DNA of 37,659 nt from positions 1-37,659 of the forward strand of contig JAFXAR010000017.1 in NCBI GenBank assembly GCA_017516885.1, read 5' to 3'. Both the position numbers and the translations under genes were made by a program. Origin of the DNA: Bacteroidaceae bacterium (GTDB lineage: Bacteria > Bacteroidota > Bacteroidia > Bacteroidales > Bacteroidaceae). Positions within the stretch are counted from its first letter, which is position 1; each line of letters begins with the position of its first letter. The notes under the pieces were generated by a model. The model had not been told where the DNA came from, searched no databases, and saw only the letters and a program-made list of their open reading frames with translations. Positions 7,078-15,407 of this stretch are shown piece by piece.

Positions 7078-10000
7078 TTACCGAACATAAAATTTCTTAC
7101 CTTTATATATATATATACCTTGACGTGCTGCCGGCTTTATTTTGCGCCCGGCCAAGTCGTATAGTTCTTTATCATAGACATCGTTGTGTATCATTTCAAC
7201 CGCAGTGCTGCCACCACCGATAACAAAGCGCCAGCCATTGCTCATTTCCCAGCCCGACAGCTTCACAACAGGAAGATAAGCCTTGTGACCGTTATTCAAA
7301 AAAGCCTTATTATCGGACATATTCATTTCTGCCTTATAAAGACCTACTGCACCATTTGACTCGGAAAGCACATAGGCTTCTGTGTCTACAATCTTCTTAG
7401 CGATTGAGCCTTCAAGTAAATTCGTGCTATACAAGGAGGATGATTCCGTTATGGCAAAATCATAAACACAGCCACATCCCACTGCATCTTTTGCAAATAA
7501 TACAGCACCCGTTGATGCAGGAATCACGTTGTCGGCAATTGCGGTAAGGGTTACATAATCCCCCACGAAATTTTCTTTCTCAATATAGTAGGCCTCAACC
7601 CCGGCAGGAATCTCCAAAGCAACAGGAGCATATATTGTAGCCCAGCCGGTTTTCCCAATCTCAACCGGCAACGCCGTTAACTCCTCAATATTCCACTTGT
7701 ATCCATCATCAGTTGGGAAGCCCTCATCCTGAGTGCCGCTTTCAGCTTCACTGTCATTGCCGTAAATATATCTTATGCCATTGCCGTAATCATTCATGCT
7801 GCCGAGAGAAATATAATTGGTTTCGGACACAGAAGTTACCTTTGCGGTTACAGGCTCTTCGGTCACATCGCTCAGGGTGACATTGTAAATGCTTCCGGTT
7901 TGGGCAATTCCGACATAGCGTCCTTCAGTATATGAGAGCAAAGAGGATTGGTCGTAATAGAAGACATTGCCTGCCCCGCCCATAACAAGACGGTTGCCGT
8001 TGTTTGCATTTGCTTCCGATGAGAGATACTCGCCGTTTGCAGCACAGCTGAATCTGTAGTATCCGGCAGCCAAATCCTCTTCACCCATATTATTTATCAC
8101 AGAATTCACCGCTTTCATGATGTTTGCTTCAACAGCAACATTCTTTACAGGGAGCAAAGTCAAAGGACTTCCTCCATCACTCATAAAATCCTTGTTGCCA
8201 TTATCGTACCACCAACGTACCGGAGACCCGGTTGCAGAAGGCGTGCCACAGCCACTTGAAAGAAGCGCATCGGTGCTGTTTACGTTAGCCATTATCACAT
8301 AATACCCCATGTGAGACGTGTTATCAACTATAGTTATAGGCAGCGCCTCTGTTGCACTCAGCATATTGGCCTTGGCGTTTTTCCCTGCTTCTTCAGCAGA
8401 TGCTGCCAGGAATTTTCCTGTAGCTGCATGAAACAGGTATCGCTTGCCGTCCTGCGCAGTTATGAGATACCATACAAGGTCAACTTCGGGTGATGCACTT
8501 GCAAAGTGTGAGCCGCCATAATCGCCCAAGGTCACATCGGCAAGCTTTGCCTCGCTGGGATAATTAGCGTGATATGCAAGATAACCGCGTCCGTCCTGCT
8601 GCCAGTGGATTTTATATGCACCGTCGGGGAAAATACCGTCCTGTACAAAGGACGCTGTATATGCTATATCCGCTGTCGCCGTAAAGGTATATGGGTTTTC
8701 ATCGCTTACCAGGTCATTGCCATTATACCAGCCGGAGAAACTGTAACCATTGTCAGGGTTAGCCGCAAGCACAACCTCGGTGCCTTTGACAACCCTATTT
8801 GCACCAGCCGCCTCACCGTTGACTGTAACGGAACCGCCCTCGCCCGCATTTACAGTAATGCCAACCTTTTCAATGACCTCAACTACTATGTCGTAAACAA
8901 TACCCTTGTCAAGTATCGCTGTTCCGTCTGCGGGCCATTCGTCCCAGGCGCTGGTATATATCATTCTCACATTAGACCTGCCCGCAGGGGCGTCATCAGG
9001 GACATTGATGGTGTGTATAATGTTCATCACCTGGTCGTAGTTTCCATAGATGTTATTTGCTGGCGGCTTGTTGCCCCATCTCTGCACAGCCGTTTCTTGG
9101 AATTTGCAATCCTGGTCAAAATCGGTGAAGAGCGATGCATGGCAATAGCGCATATCCTCGCGTACAACACTGTAGTCTCCATCTCCTAATGAGTTCGCTA
9201 CAAAGTTTATATTAAATGATTTGCCTTTTTCCAATTGTACTACGCCTGGAACAATTACAAGCAATTGGCCAGGATGATTGTTTGCCGTGTAACTAATATT
9301 TGCATCGGCGCCATCTGTTGTTATTGATGCAAGGTAGTTGTCTTTGTATGTTTCACCGGTTGGCTCCGGATACTCAGAAGCAGCCTCTTTCTCAAAGTTT
9401 GCCACAAAACAGCTATTTGCAGTTATGACTGCATTCGCTGTAGCATCAGTGCTTATAACACTTGCGCCGCTTGTCCAGCTTACAAATCTGTAACCCTGAT
9501 TCTCGATTGCAAAAAGCGTCACTTCTGTGCCGCCGTCTACCACTGCAGATGCTGTTGTCTGGCCAGACCCTACTGCAAATACCGCAGTTCCGCCCTCGGC
9601 AGGGTTTGCTGATGCCGTAACAGTGTATTGAACCGGCGTCCCGGCGTCCTTAGCAAACACAGCATTATATGTGCCGCTTGCTGTTGGGGTAAATGTGTAT
9701 TCTTCCTGGGCACTCACAAAGTTTCCGCCACTGTACCATCCGTCAAATGTGTAGCCATTGTCAGGTGTGGCAATAAGCGTCACACTGCTGCCCGCGGCTA
9801 CATTTGCCGATGAGCCGCCTCCTACCGACGCGCTGCCGCCATTGCTTGCAGTAACAGCTATTTTGTATATTACAGTCCCTGGGTCACCGCCGGCAATGTT
9901 AAATCCGCCACCTCCGTTGGGAGACAGCGTTGTCAATGTATAAGCGACGCCTCCTATCTCCTCTACGCGGATTATACCTCCGCGCATAGAGCGTGTTGCA

Positions 10001-11367
10001 GTCCTGAAATCGACATTGACGTTTCCCACGTTTACATTAGGCAATGTTACAACCTTGCTGCCATCAAGTGCCGGTACATCATCGGCAAGCACATAATTAA
10101 AGGTTTTTCCATAGTCAGTTGACATAGTTATACGCAGACGGGCGTCTTCGGTAAAATAGCTGCTGTTCACTCCCCATTTGACTGTAACCTGCTCTCCGGC
10201 CGAATAACTGTTTTTTGCCGGTTGCATTGACGCGCAGAATAATGTTCCGCCAACAATCTGCACAGTTGCATCCCAAACCGCATAGTTGCTATAAAAAGGA
10301 TTGGAAGTTAAATAGTCATATTCCATAGATGCCGGCACGTCATTCACAAGAAAGGCAATACTGTAAGAACCGGCTTCCATTGCAGGAATGTTTGTACCTT
10401 CTTGCTCATAAAATAAGTCTTCATAAAATATGTCTGCCGTGAATTTAGGCCTATAGTCAATGATATTGTCTGTCTGCGGTATCAACGAGGCGAAATGCGG
10501 CATAATGCCTCCTTCTACTACATTACCGACTCCAGAACTGCTACAGCCTATGGCTGAATATGCAAGCATGTCCCCATCGGCATCGTTTGCGGATACAGGT
10601 ATAGCCATACAAGCGCCTTGTGGTATTCTGTAGGCATCACTCATCATTGCATTGGAAAAAACAGGAGCGGCATTATTGACCTGAACAGCCTTGTTTGCAC
10701 TGCCTGCCCCCTTTTCTACTGCAACTTCCCTAATCCTCTTTATCGAGGGATATGAAAAGAAATCATCCCCGCCACTATCCATCAGACTTCCCTCGCCAGT
10801 CGTTGTGTGCGGAGCACCGAACATGTGCCCAAGCTCATGAGCCACAACCCATTTGTCGGTCTTTGAATATCCGCTTCCCTTGAAGCTGCTGCTGTACGCC
10901 CCGCCTTCGGCAGACAAGCCGCTATTCTCAGCCTCAATTTTACAGTGATGCACCCACATACCCACATCGTACGAATCAGCCCCAATCAATTCATTTGCAT
11001 TTGAAGTGCCGCCGGCCTGCAAACTGTAAATAAAATCATCGCTCTCCTCATTCGGGAAATAATCAGACTTGACAAGGCGCTCGTCTTCAACAACATCAAA
11101 GCACATGCCCAATGGGACAAACATCTTATTAACGAACTCCTCGCATTCACTCCAGAATTGCAACACGTTGCAATAATCTTCTTCAAAGTCCTCGACAAAG
11201 GCCGAACGCGTTACAGGAATCGCAAGGCGGTAATAGCGCAATGTATTATCGCCGGGGATGTTCCCTGCCGCAGCCGCGCGCACGCTTGCAGCACCCGCAT
11301 CCTGACCCATAATATTTGACGCTGTAAAGAACAACAAGAATAAAATTGCAGAATACGTCTTCATCAT
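7078..11367 (-). CDS. Secreted metzincin metalloprotease with InlB-type repeats and C-terminal sorting tail
   Basis: A 1429-residue exported zinc protease. A signal peptide (MMKTYSAILFLLFFTASNIMG) precedes the catalytic domain. Residues 177-187, HELGHMFGAPH, are a full HExxHxxGxxH zinc site, and 'SLMDSGGDD' fits the Met-turn of reprolysin-like (M12B) metzincins. After a beta-rich domain come two divergent InlB B-repeats (about 500-572 and 579-655, each with a 'GY.F.GW/SW' core). A GEVED-like domain (about 675-829, 'DFDQDCKFQE') and a third B-repeat (832-909) follow. Residues 912-1079 are ricin-like, and the beta module plus 'LYDLAGRKI...GIYIYKGKKFYVR' tail ends the protein. The start at 11367 (MM) gives a clean signal peptide and lies just after a promoter; the ATG at 11433 lies inside that promoter. 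Substrate unknown; host or dietary protein is an inference. Confidence 0.85.
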   Translation of the reverse strand: MMKTYSAILFLLFFTASNIMGQDAGAASVRAAAAGNIPGDNTLRYYRLAIPVTRSAFVEDFEEDYCNVLQFWSECEEFVNKMFVPLGMCFDVVEDERLVKSDYFPNEESDDFIYSLQAGGTSNANELIGADSYDVGMWVHHCKIEAENSGLSAEGGAYSSSFKGSGYSKTDKWVVAHELGHMFGAPHTTTGEGSLMDSGGDDFFSYPSIKRIREVAVEKGAGSANKAVQVNNAAPVFSNAMMSDAYRIPQGACMAIPVSANDADGDMLAYSAIGCSSSGVGNVVEGGIMPHFASLIPQTDNIIDYRPKFTADIFYEDLFYEQEGTNIPAMEAGSYSIAFLVNDVPASMEYDYLTSNPFYSNYAVWDATVQIVGGTLFCASMQPAKNSYSAGEQVTVKWGVNSSYFTEDARLRITMSTDYGKTFNYVLADDVPALDGSKVVTLPNVNVGNVNVDFRTATRSMRGGIIRVEEIGGVAYTLTTLSPNGGGGFNIAGGDPGTVIYKIAVTASNGGSASVGGGSSANVAAGSSVTLIATPDNGYTFDGWYSGGNFVSAQEEYTFTPTASGTYNAVFAKDAGTPVQYTVTASANPAEGGTAVFAVGSGQTTASAVVDGGTEVTLFAIENQGYRFVSWTSGASVISTDATANAVITANSCFVANFEKEAASEYPEPTGETYKDNYLASITTDGADANISYTANNHPGQLLVIVPGVVQLEKGKSFNINFVANSLGDGDYSVVREDMRYCHASLFTDFDQDCKFQETAVQRWGNKPPANNIYGNYDQVMNIIHTINVPDDAPAGRSNVRMIYTSAWDEWPADGTAILDKGIVYDIVVEVIEKVGITVNAGEGGSVTVNGEAAGANRVVKGTEVVLAANPDNGYSFSGWYNGNDLVSDENPYTFTATADIAYTASFVQDGIFPDGAYKIHWQQDGRGYLAYHANYPSEAKLADVTLGDYGGSHFASASPEVDLVWYLITAQDGKRYLFHAATGKFLAASAEEAGKNAKANMLSATEALPITIVDNTSHMGYYVIMANVNSTDALLSSGCGTPSATGSPVRWWYDNGNKDFMSDGGSPLTLLPVKNVAVEANIMKAVNSVINNMGEEDLAAGYYRFSCAANGEYLSSEANANNGNRLVMGGAGNVFYYDQSSLLSYTEGRYVGIAQTGSIYNVTLSDVTEEPVTAKVTSVSETNYISLGSMNDYGNGIRYIYGNDSEAESGTQDEGFPTDDGYKWNIEELTALPVEIGKTGWATIYAPVALEIPAGVEAYYIEKENFVGDYVTLTAIADNVIPASTGAVLFAKDAVGCGCVYDFAITESSSLYSTNLLEGSIAKKIVDTEAYVLSESNGAVGLYKAEMNMSDNKAFLNNGHKAYLPVVKLSGWEMSNGWRFVIGGGSTAVEMIHNDVYDKELYDLAGRKIKPAARQGIYIYKGKKFYVR

Positions 11368-11402
11368 AATAATACTTTTAATTTTTATAGCATTGTGAAA
11401 TG

Positions 11403-11434
11403 CAAATTTATAAACAATTAAAGAATTTTTCAAA
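11403..11434 (-). promoter_or_regulatory. Promoter of the metalloprotease gene
   Basis: On the minus strand TTTG (11434-11431), exactly 20 nt, then TAAATTTG (11410-11403). This is an excellent match to the Bacteroidota -33/-7 consensus. Transcription near 11397 gives a leader of about 30 nt to the ATG at 11367 and rules out the upstream ATG at 11433. Confidence 0.75.
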
Positions 11435-11542
11435 TATTATTAACGTAAATATAACATAGGCGCAAAGAAGATACGATGAGAAGAGAAGCAACATAATTAA
11501 ATATTTAATTAAACAGCCCCATGCAATAAGAAATCATGCAAT

Positions 11543-11577
11543 TTTAGATAAAAATAGCAACAAATTGATTACTTTTG
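11543..11577 (+). promoter_or_regulatory. Promoter of the PurF-like gene
   Basis: TACTTTTG (11570-11577) fits TAnnTTTG. A T-rich stretch (TTTAG from 11543) takes the -33 place with a 22-nt spacer, slightly long. The predicted leader is about 26 nt to the ATG at 11610. Confidence 0.5.
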
Positions 11578-11609
11578 CCGCCTAATACATAAACATAGCA
11601 ATAACTAAT

Positions 11610-13031
11610 ATGTCTGGTTTCTTTGGATGCGTATCCCGCCATGAGTGTGTAAGTGATGTTTTTTATGGAACAGACTACCACTCGCATTTGGGTACAAAAC
11701 GTGCCGGTATGGCATTTTACAATGGGAAAAAGTTCATTCGCTCAATTCATTCGCTTGAGAACGGATATTTCAGAAATAAATTCGAGGATGAACTTCCTAA
11801 GTTTGGAGAGTCGCAAATGGGTATTGGAGTTATTTCCGATAACGAATCACAGCCAATCACAATCACGTCACACCTGGGCAGATACGCAGTAGTGACAGTC
11901 TCCCGTATTGACAATATAGAAGAACTCACTGAAAAACTGCTGAGCCAGAGGATGCATTTTGCAGAGCTCTCAAGTTCCGATATCAATGCCACAGAATTGG
12001 TAGCAATGCTTATTGGTATGGGAAATTCCATCAAAGAAGGAATAGAGTTTGTCCAAAACAACATCAAGGGTTCCTGTTCCATGCTTGTTCTTACAGACCA
12101 TGCTATATATGCAGCTCGTGATAAATTTGGAAGAACCCCTATTTCCATTGGCAAGAACGACAAGGGATATGCATGCGCAAGCGAAAGCTCAAGCTATGCA
12201 AATTTAGGATATACCTTTGTCAGAGACCTTGGTCCGGGAGAGATTGTGAAAATGAGTGCCGATGGGGTGCATGAGGTAGCGCCTCCGGGCAGCCGAAAGC
12301 AAATATGCTCTTTTCTATGGGTATATTACGGTTATCCTTCGGCATGGTATGAGGGGATAAACGTAGAGAATGCACGCTATGAGAGCGGTGCAGCAATGGC
12401 CAAACGTGATTCCGACTTGCAAATTGACTATGCTGCAGGTATCCCTGATTCCGGAATAGGCCACGCAATAGGATATGCCAATGAAAAGAAAGTGCCTTAT
12501 AAAAGACCTTTCGTGAAATACACTCCCACATGGCCGCGAAGCTTTATGCCGCAAAATCAAGAAATGAGAGACCTTGTTGCAAAAATGAAACTGCTCCCCA
12601 ACGAAAAGCTCACATATGGGCAGAAGGTAGTCTTCATGGACGACTCCATAGTAAGAGGCACTCAATTAAAGGACAATATAGTAAAGCTTCACGATACCGG
12701 CATAGATGAAGTGCATATGCGCATCGCCTGCCCTCCTCTTATATTCCCTTGCAAATTCTTGAATTTCTCTACATCTCGCAGTACATATGATCTTTATACA
12801 CGCAGGGTTATAAGAGATATGGAAGGTACAGACAACCTTACAGATGATATATGCATGCAGTATGTAGACCCCGATGGCTTGAAGCACAAGGAAATGGTAG
12901 AAATTATGCGCAAGCATCTCCAGCTCACATCCTTGAAATTCCAACGTCTTGAAGACCTCGTTGCTGCAATTGGACTTCCTAAGTGCGAGTTATGTACTCA
13001 TTGCTGGGACAACAGCAGTTACACTGAATAA
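11610..13031 (+). CDS. Amidophosphoribosyltransferase-like protein with degenerate glutaminase domain
   Basis: The 473 residues align along their length with PurF, which makes phosphoribosylamine from PRPP and glutamine. The C-terminal phosphoribosyltransferase half keeps the PRPP loop 'VVFMDDSIVRGTQL' (Asp344-Asp345). The cysteines that hold the Fe-S cluster in Bacillus-type PurF seem present: 'ICSFLWVYYGYPSA', 'CPPLIFPC' and the terminal CELCTHC (459-465). The N-terminal Ntn half is altered. Cys2, the nucleophile freed by Met removal, is Ser (MSGFFGC). The RYST arginine motif and the NGN oxyanion segment are also absent ('GIGVISDNESQPITI', 'VVTVSRIDN'). Glutamine hydrolysis is therefore not expected; the protein may use ammonia or have a new role. 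As I recall, similar Bacteroides proteins start MGGFFG. It is transcribed alone from the promoter at 11543-11577. Confidence 0.8.
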   Translation: MSGFFGCVSRHECVSDVFYGTDYHSHLGTKRAGMAFYNGKKFIRSIHSLENGYFRNKFEDELPKFGESQMGIGVISDNESQPITITSHLGRYAVVTVSRIDNIEELTEKLLSQRMHFAELSSSDINATELVAMLIGMGNSIKEGIEFVQNNIKGSCSMLVLTDHAIYAARDKFGRTPISIGKNDKGYACASESSSYANLGYTFVRDLGPGEIVKMSADGVHEVAPPGSRKQICSFLWVYYGYPSAWYEGINVENARYESGAAMAKRDSDLQIDYAAGIPDSGIGHAIGYANEKKVPYKRPFVKYTPTWPRSFMPQNQEMRDLVAKMKLLPNEKLTYGQKVVFMDDSIVRGTQLKDNIVKLHDTGIDEVHMRIACPPLIFPCKFLNFSTSRSTYDLYTRRVIRDMEGTDNLTDDICMQYVDPDGLKHKEMVEIMRKHLQLTSLKFQRLEDLVAAIGLPKCELCTHCWDNSSYTE

Positions 13032-13077
13032 CTTTCCAATCGGTTTAGCAAGGAGCATGCAATATAATGAAATAGCA

Positions 13078-13107
13078 TAGAAGATTTTCAGATTTAACAG
13101 CTTCTTA
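13078..13107 (+). repeat. AAACAGCTTCT leader repeat, diverged copy
   Basis: TAGAAGATTTTCAGATTTAA followed by CAGCTTCTTA, about 80 bp upstream of a better copy (13186-13220) in the same orientation. The 188-bp gap between the PurF-like and peptidase genes holds these two copies and no other recognisable signal. Confidence 0.4.
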
Positions 13108-13185
13108 TACCGCCGGCCTCCTACAGAGTGGGACAAACATACAATTTCCACAAAAACGGCGATACAGACAATATGGCTTCTAAGC

Positions 13186-13220
13186 AAGAAAATATTTTTA
13201 GAAATTCAAACAGCTTCTTA
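13186..13220 (+). repeat. AAACAGCTTCT leader repeat, copy abutting the peptidase start codon
   Basis: AAGAAAATATTTTTAGAA is followed by ATTCAAACAGCTTCTTA. The last A is the first base of the peptidase ATG. About 29 bases are nearly identical to the copy at 15371-15403. Confidence 0.6.
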
Positions 13221-15355
13221 TGATGAATATGAAAAAATTTTTAGCAATCATGGCAGCAATAGCAATTACCGGTGCAGCCACAGCCGCCAATGACGGCGGC
13301 CAAGCAGCAAAGCCCATTGGCAAATCCGAAATAAGGATTGAGGGCGGAGTAATGACACCCGAGGCACTATGGGCAATGGGCCGGATTGGCGCAATAAGCG
13401 TCTCCCCCGATGCCAAGAGCGTCGTTTACGGCGTAAGTTACTACAGCGTGGAACAAAACAAGAGCCACCATGTGCTCTACATAATGAATGCCGACGGCAG
13501 CAACAAGCGCCTTCTCACCACCACTGCTGCAAACGAAAGCAGCGCAGCGTGGATAAAGGGCGGTTCAAAAATTGCTTTCCTCTCAAACGAGAGCGGCAGC
13601 AGCCAGGTTTGGGAAATGAACCCCGACGGCACAGAGCGCAAGCAGCTGACAAATGACGCAAGCGACATTGAAGGCTTCCTCTTCTCGCCCGATGAGAGCA
13701 AGGTTATACTCATAAAGCGAATAAAGATAAAGCCAACTACAGCCGACATCTATCCCGACCTTCCGCAGGCGAAAGGCTTTGTAGTCGACGACCTCATGTA
13801 CAAGCACTGGGACGAGTGGCTTAATGATGCGCCCCACCCCTTTGCTGCCACCTTTGACGGCAATGCCATTGACAGCGGCAAGGACCTTCTTGAAGGCACT
13901 GTCTACGATTGCCCCAACCGTCCGTTTGGCGGAACAGAGCAGCTGGCATGGAGCAACGATTCAAAGAAAATTGCATACGCCTGCAACAAGAAGAGCGGAC
14001 GCGATTACACAGTGAGCACCGACACCGACATCTACCTTTATGACTTTGAAAGCGGCAAGACAGAGAATCTCTGCAAGCCCGATGCCGAACGCTCCAACTA
14101 CGGATATGACACAGCACCCTCATTCTCGCCCGACGGCAAGAAGATTGCATGGCTAAGCATGGAGCACGACGGCTACGAAAGCGACCTCAACCGCCTCTGC
14201 GTAATGGACCTTGCCACAGGAGAGCGCAAATACATTACCGAAAAGCCCAACGGCGAGGAAAAGGCTGTATTTGACAGCAACGTCGACAGCTACTGCTGGG
14301 CGCCCGACAGCAAAAGCCTCTACTTCACAGGCACATGGCACGGCACAACACAGGTGTACAACATCAGCGTCAAAGGCAAGCTCACAAAGATGACCGAGGG
14401 CGTACACGACTACAACTCAGTTGCCATGCTTGGCAAGAAAGAGCTAATTATGACACGCGTGTCCATGAGCGCCCCTGCCGATATATATACAATGAAGGCA
14501 AAGGCTGGCGCTGAAGCAAGGCCGATTACCGAGGAGAACAAGCACATTATGGACCAACTGGCCATAGGCAAGGTAGAAGCGCGCTGGTGCAAGAGCGCCG
14601 ACGGCAAAGACCTCCACTCATGGGTAATATATCCGCCTCACTTTGACCCGGCAAAGAAATACCCCACCCTGCTGTTCTGCGAGGGAGGCCCGCAGTCACC
14701 GGTAAGCCAGTTCTGGAGCTACCGCTGGAACTTCCAGATTATGGCAGCAAACGGATATATAATCATTGCCCCCAACCGCCGAGGACTTCCCGGATTCGGG
14801 CACGACTGGAACATGGAAATAAGCACCAACTACGGCGGCAACTGCATGAGCGACCTTCTTGCAGCAATTGACGACATTGCAAAAGAGCCATACGTTGACA
14901 GCGAGCGCCTGGGATGCGTAGGCGCAAGCTTCGGCGGATACTCAGCAATGTGGCTTGCCGGACACCACGAAAAGCGCTTCAAGGCATTCATCGCACACGA
15001 CGGCTTCTTCAACATGGAACAGCAGTACTATGAAACCGAAGAGAGCTGGTTCCCCAACTGGGACTTGGGCGGCGCACCCTACGAGCAGACCGAAGAGGTT
15101 AAACGCTCATACGCGAACTCTCCGCACAAGTTCGTCGACAAATGGGACACGCCAATCCTGCTCATCCACGGCGACCGCGACTACCGCATACTCTCGTCAC
15201 AGTCAATGGCAGCCTTCAATGCAGCACGCCTCAAAGGCATCCCCGCACAGCTGCTCCTCTTCCCCGACGAGAACCACTGGGTGCTAAAGCCCCAGAACGG
15301 AATCCTGTGGCAGCGCACATTCTTCGCATGGCTGGCAAAGTGGCTTAAGCAATGA
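13220..15355 (+). CDS. S9 family serine peptidase (dipeptidyl-peptidase type), secreted
   Basis: A 711-residue prolyl-oligopeptidase-family enzyme. An N-terminal signal peptide (MKKFLAIMAAIAITGAATA) sends it to the periplasm. Residues about 55-420 form a beta-propeller with TolB/WD-like 'SPD' repeats ('SVSPDAKSVVYG', 'SFSPDGKKIAWLS'). The C-terminal alpha/beta hydrolase carries the catalytic triad: Ser570 in GASFGGYSA, Asp654 in HGDRDYR and His686 in ENHW. Length and layout resemble DPP5 of Porphyromonas, which removes dipeptides from the N-terminus of oligopeptides; acylaminoacyl peptidase is the alternative. The start could be any of three Met within the first four codons. It lies 52 bp before the MFSD1-like transporter with only a leader repeat between, so co-transcription is likely. 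Confidence 0.88.
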   Translation: MMNMKKFLAIMAAIAITGAATAANDGGQAAKPIGKSEIRIEGGVMTPEALWAMGRIGAISVSPDAKSVVYGVSYYSVEQNKSHHVLYIMNADGSNKRLLTTTAANESSAAWIKGGSKIAFLSNESGSSQVWEMNPDGTERKQLTNDASDIEGFLFSPDESKVILIKRIKIKPTTADIYPDLPQAKGFVVDDLMYKHWDEWLNDAPHPFAATFDGNAIDSGKDLLEGTVYDCPNRPFGGTEQLAWSNDSKKIAYACNKKSGRDYTVSTDTDIYLYDFESGKTENLCKPDAERSNYGYDTAPSFSPDGKKIAWLSMEHDGYESDLNRLCVMDLATGERKYITEKPNGEEKAVFDSNVDSYCWAPDSKSLYFTGTWHGTTQVYNISVKGKLTKMTEGVHDYNSVAMLGKKELIMTRVSMSAPADIYTMKAKAGAEARPITEENKHIMDQLAIGKVEARWCKSADGKDLHSWVIYPPHFDPAKKYPTLLFCEGGPQSPVSQFWSYRWNFQIMAANGYIIIAPNRRGLPGFGHDWNMEISTNYGGNCMSDLLAAIDDIAKEPYVDSERLGCVGASFGGYSAMWLAGHHEKRFKAFIAHDGFFNMEQQYYETEESWFPNWDLGGAPYEQTEEVKRSYANSPHKFVDKWDTPILLIHGDRDYRILSSQSMAAFNAARLKGIPAQLLLFPDENHWVLKPQNGILWQRTFFAWLAKWLKQ

Positions 15356-15370
15356 CAATGACAAAAAATA

Positions 15371-15403
15371 AAATTATTTTTAGAAATTCAAACAGCTTCT
15401 AAA
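15371..15403 (+). repeat. AAACAGCTTCT leader repeat, copy before the MFS gene
   Basis: AAATTATTTTTAGAA is followed by ATTCAAACAGCTTCTAAA, ending four bases before the ATG at 15408. TTTAGAA and TTCTAAA form a 7-bp stem around an 11-nt loop. Confidence 0.6.
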
Positions 15404-15407
15404 TACT

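Noticed and set aside
13172-13222. 16-codon upstream ORF ending at the peptidase start codon
   Set aside because: It is created by the leader repeat; the reading frame is not kept in the copy at 15371-15403 or at 3815-3847.
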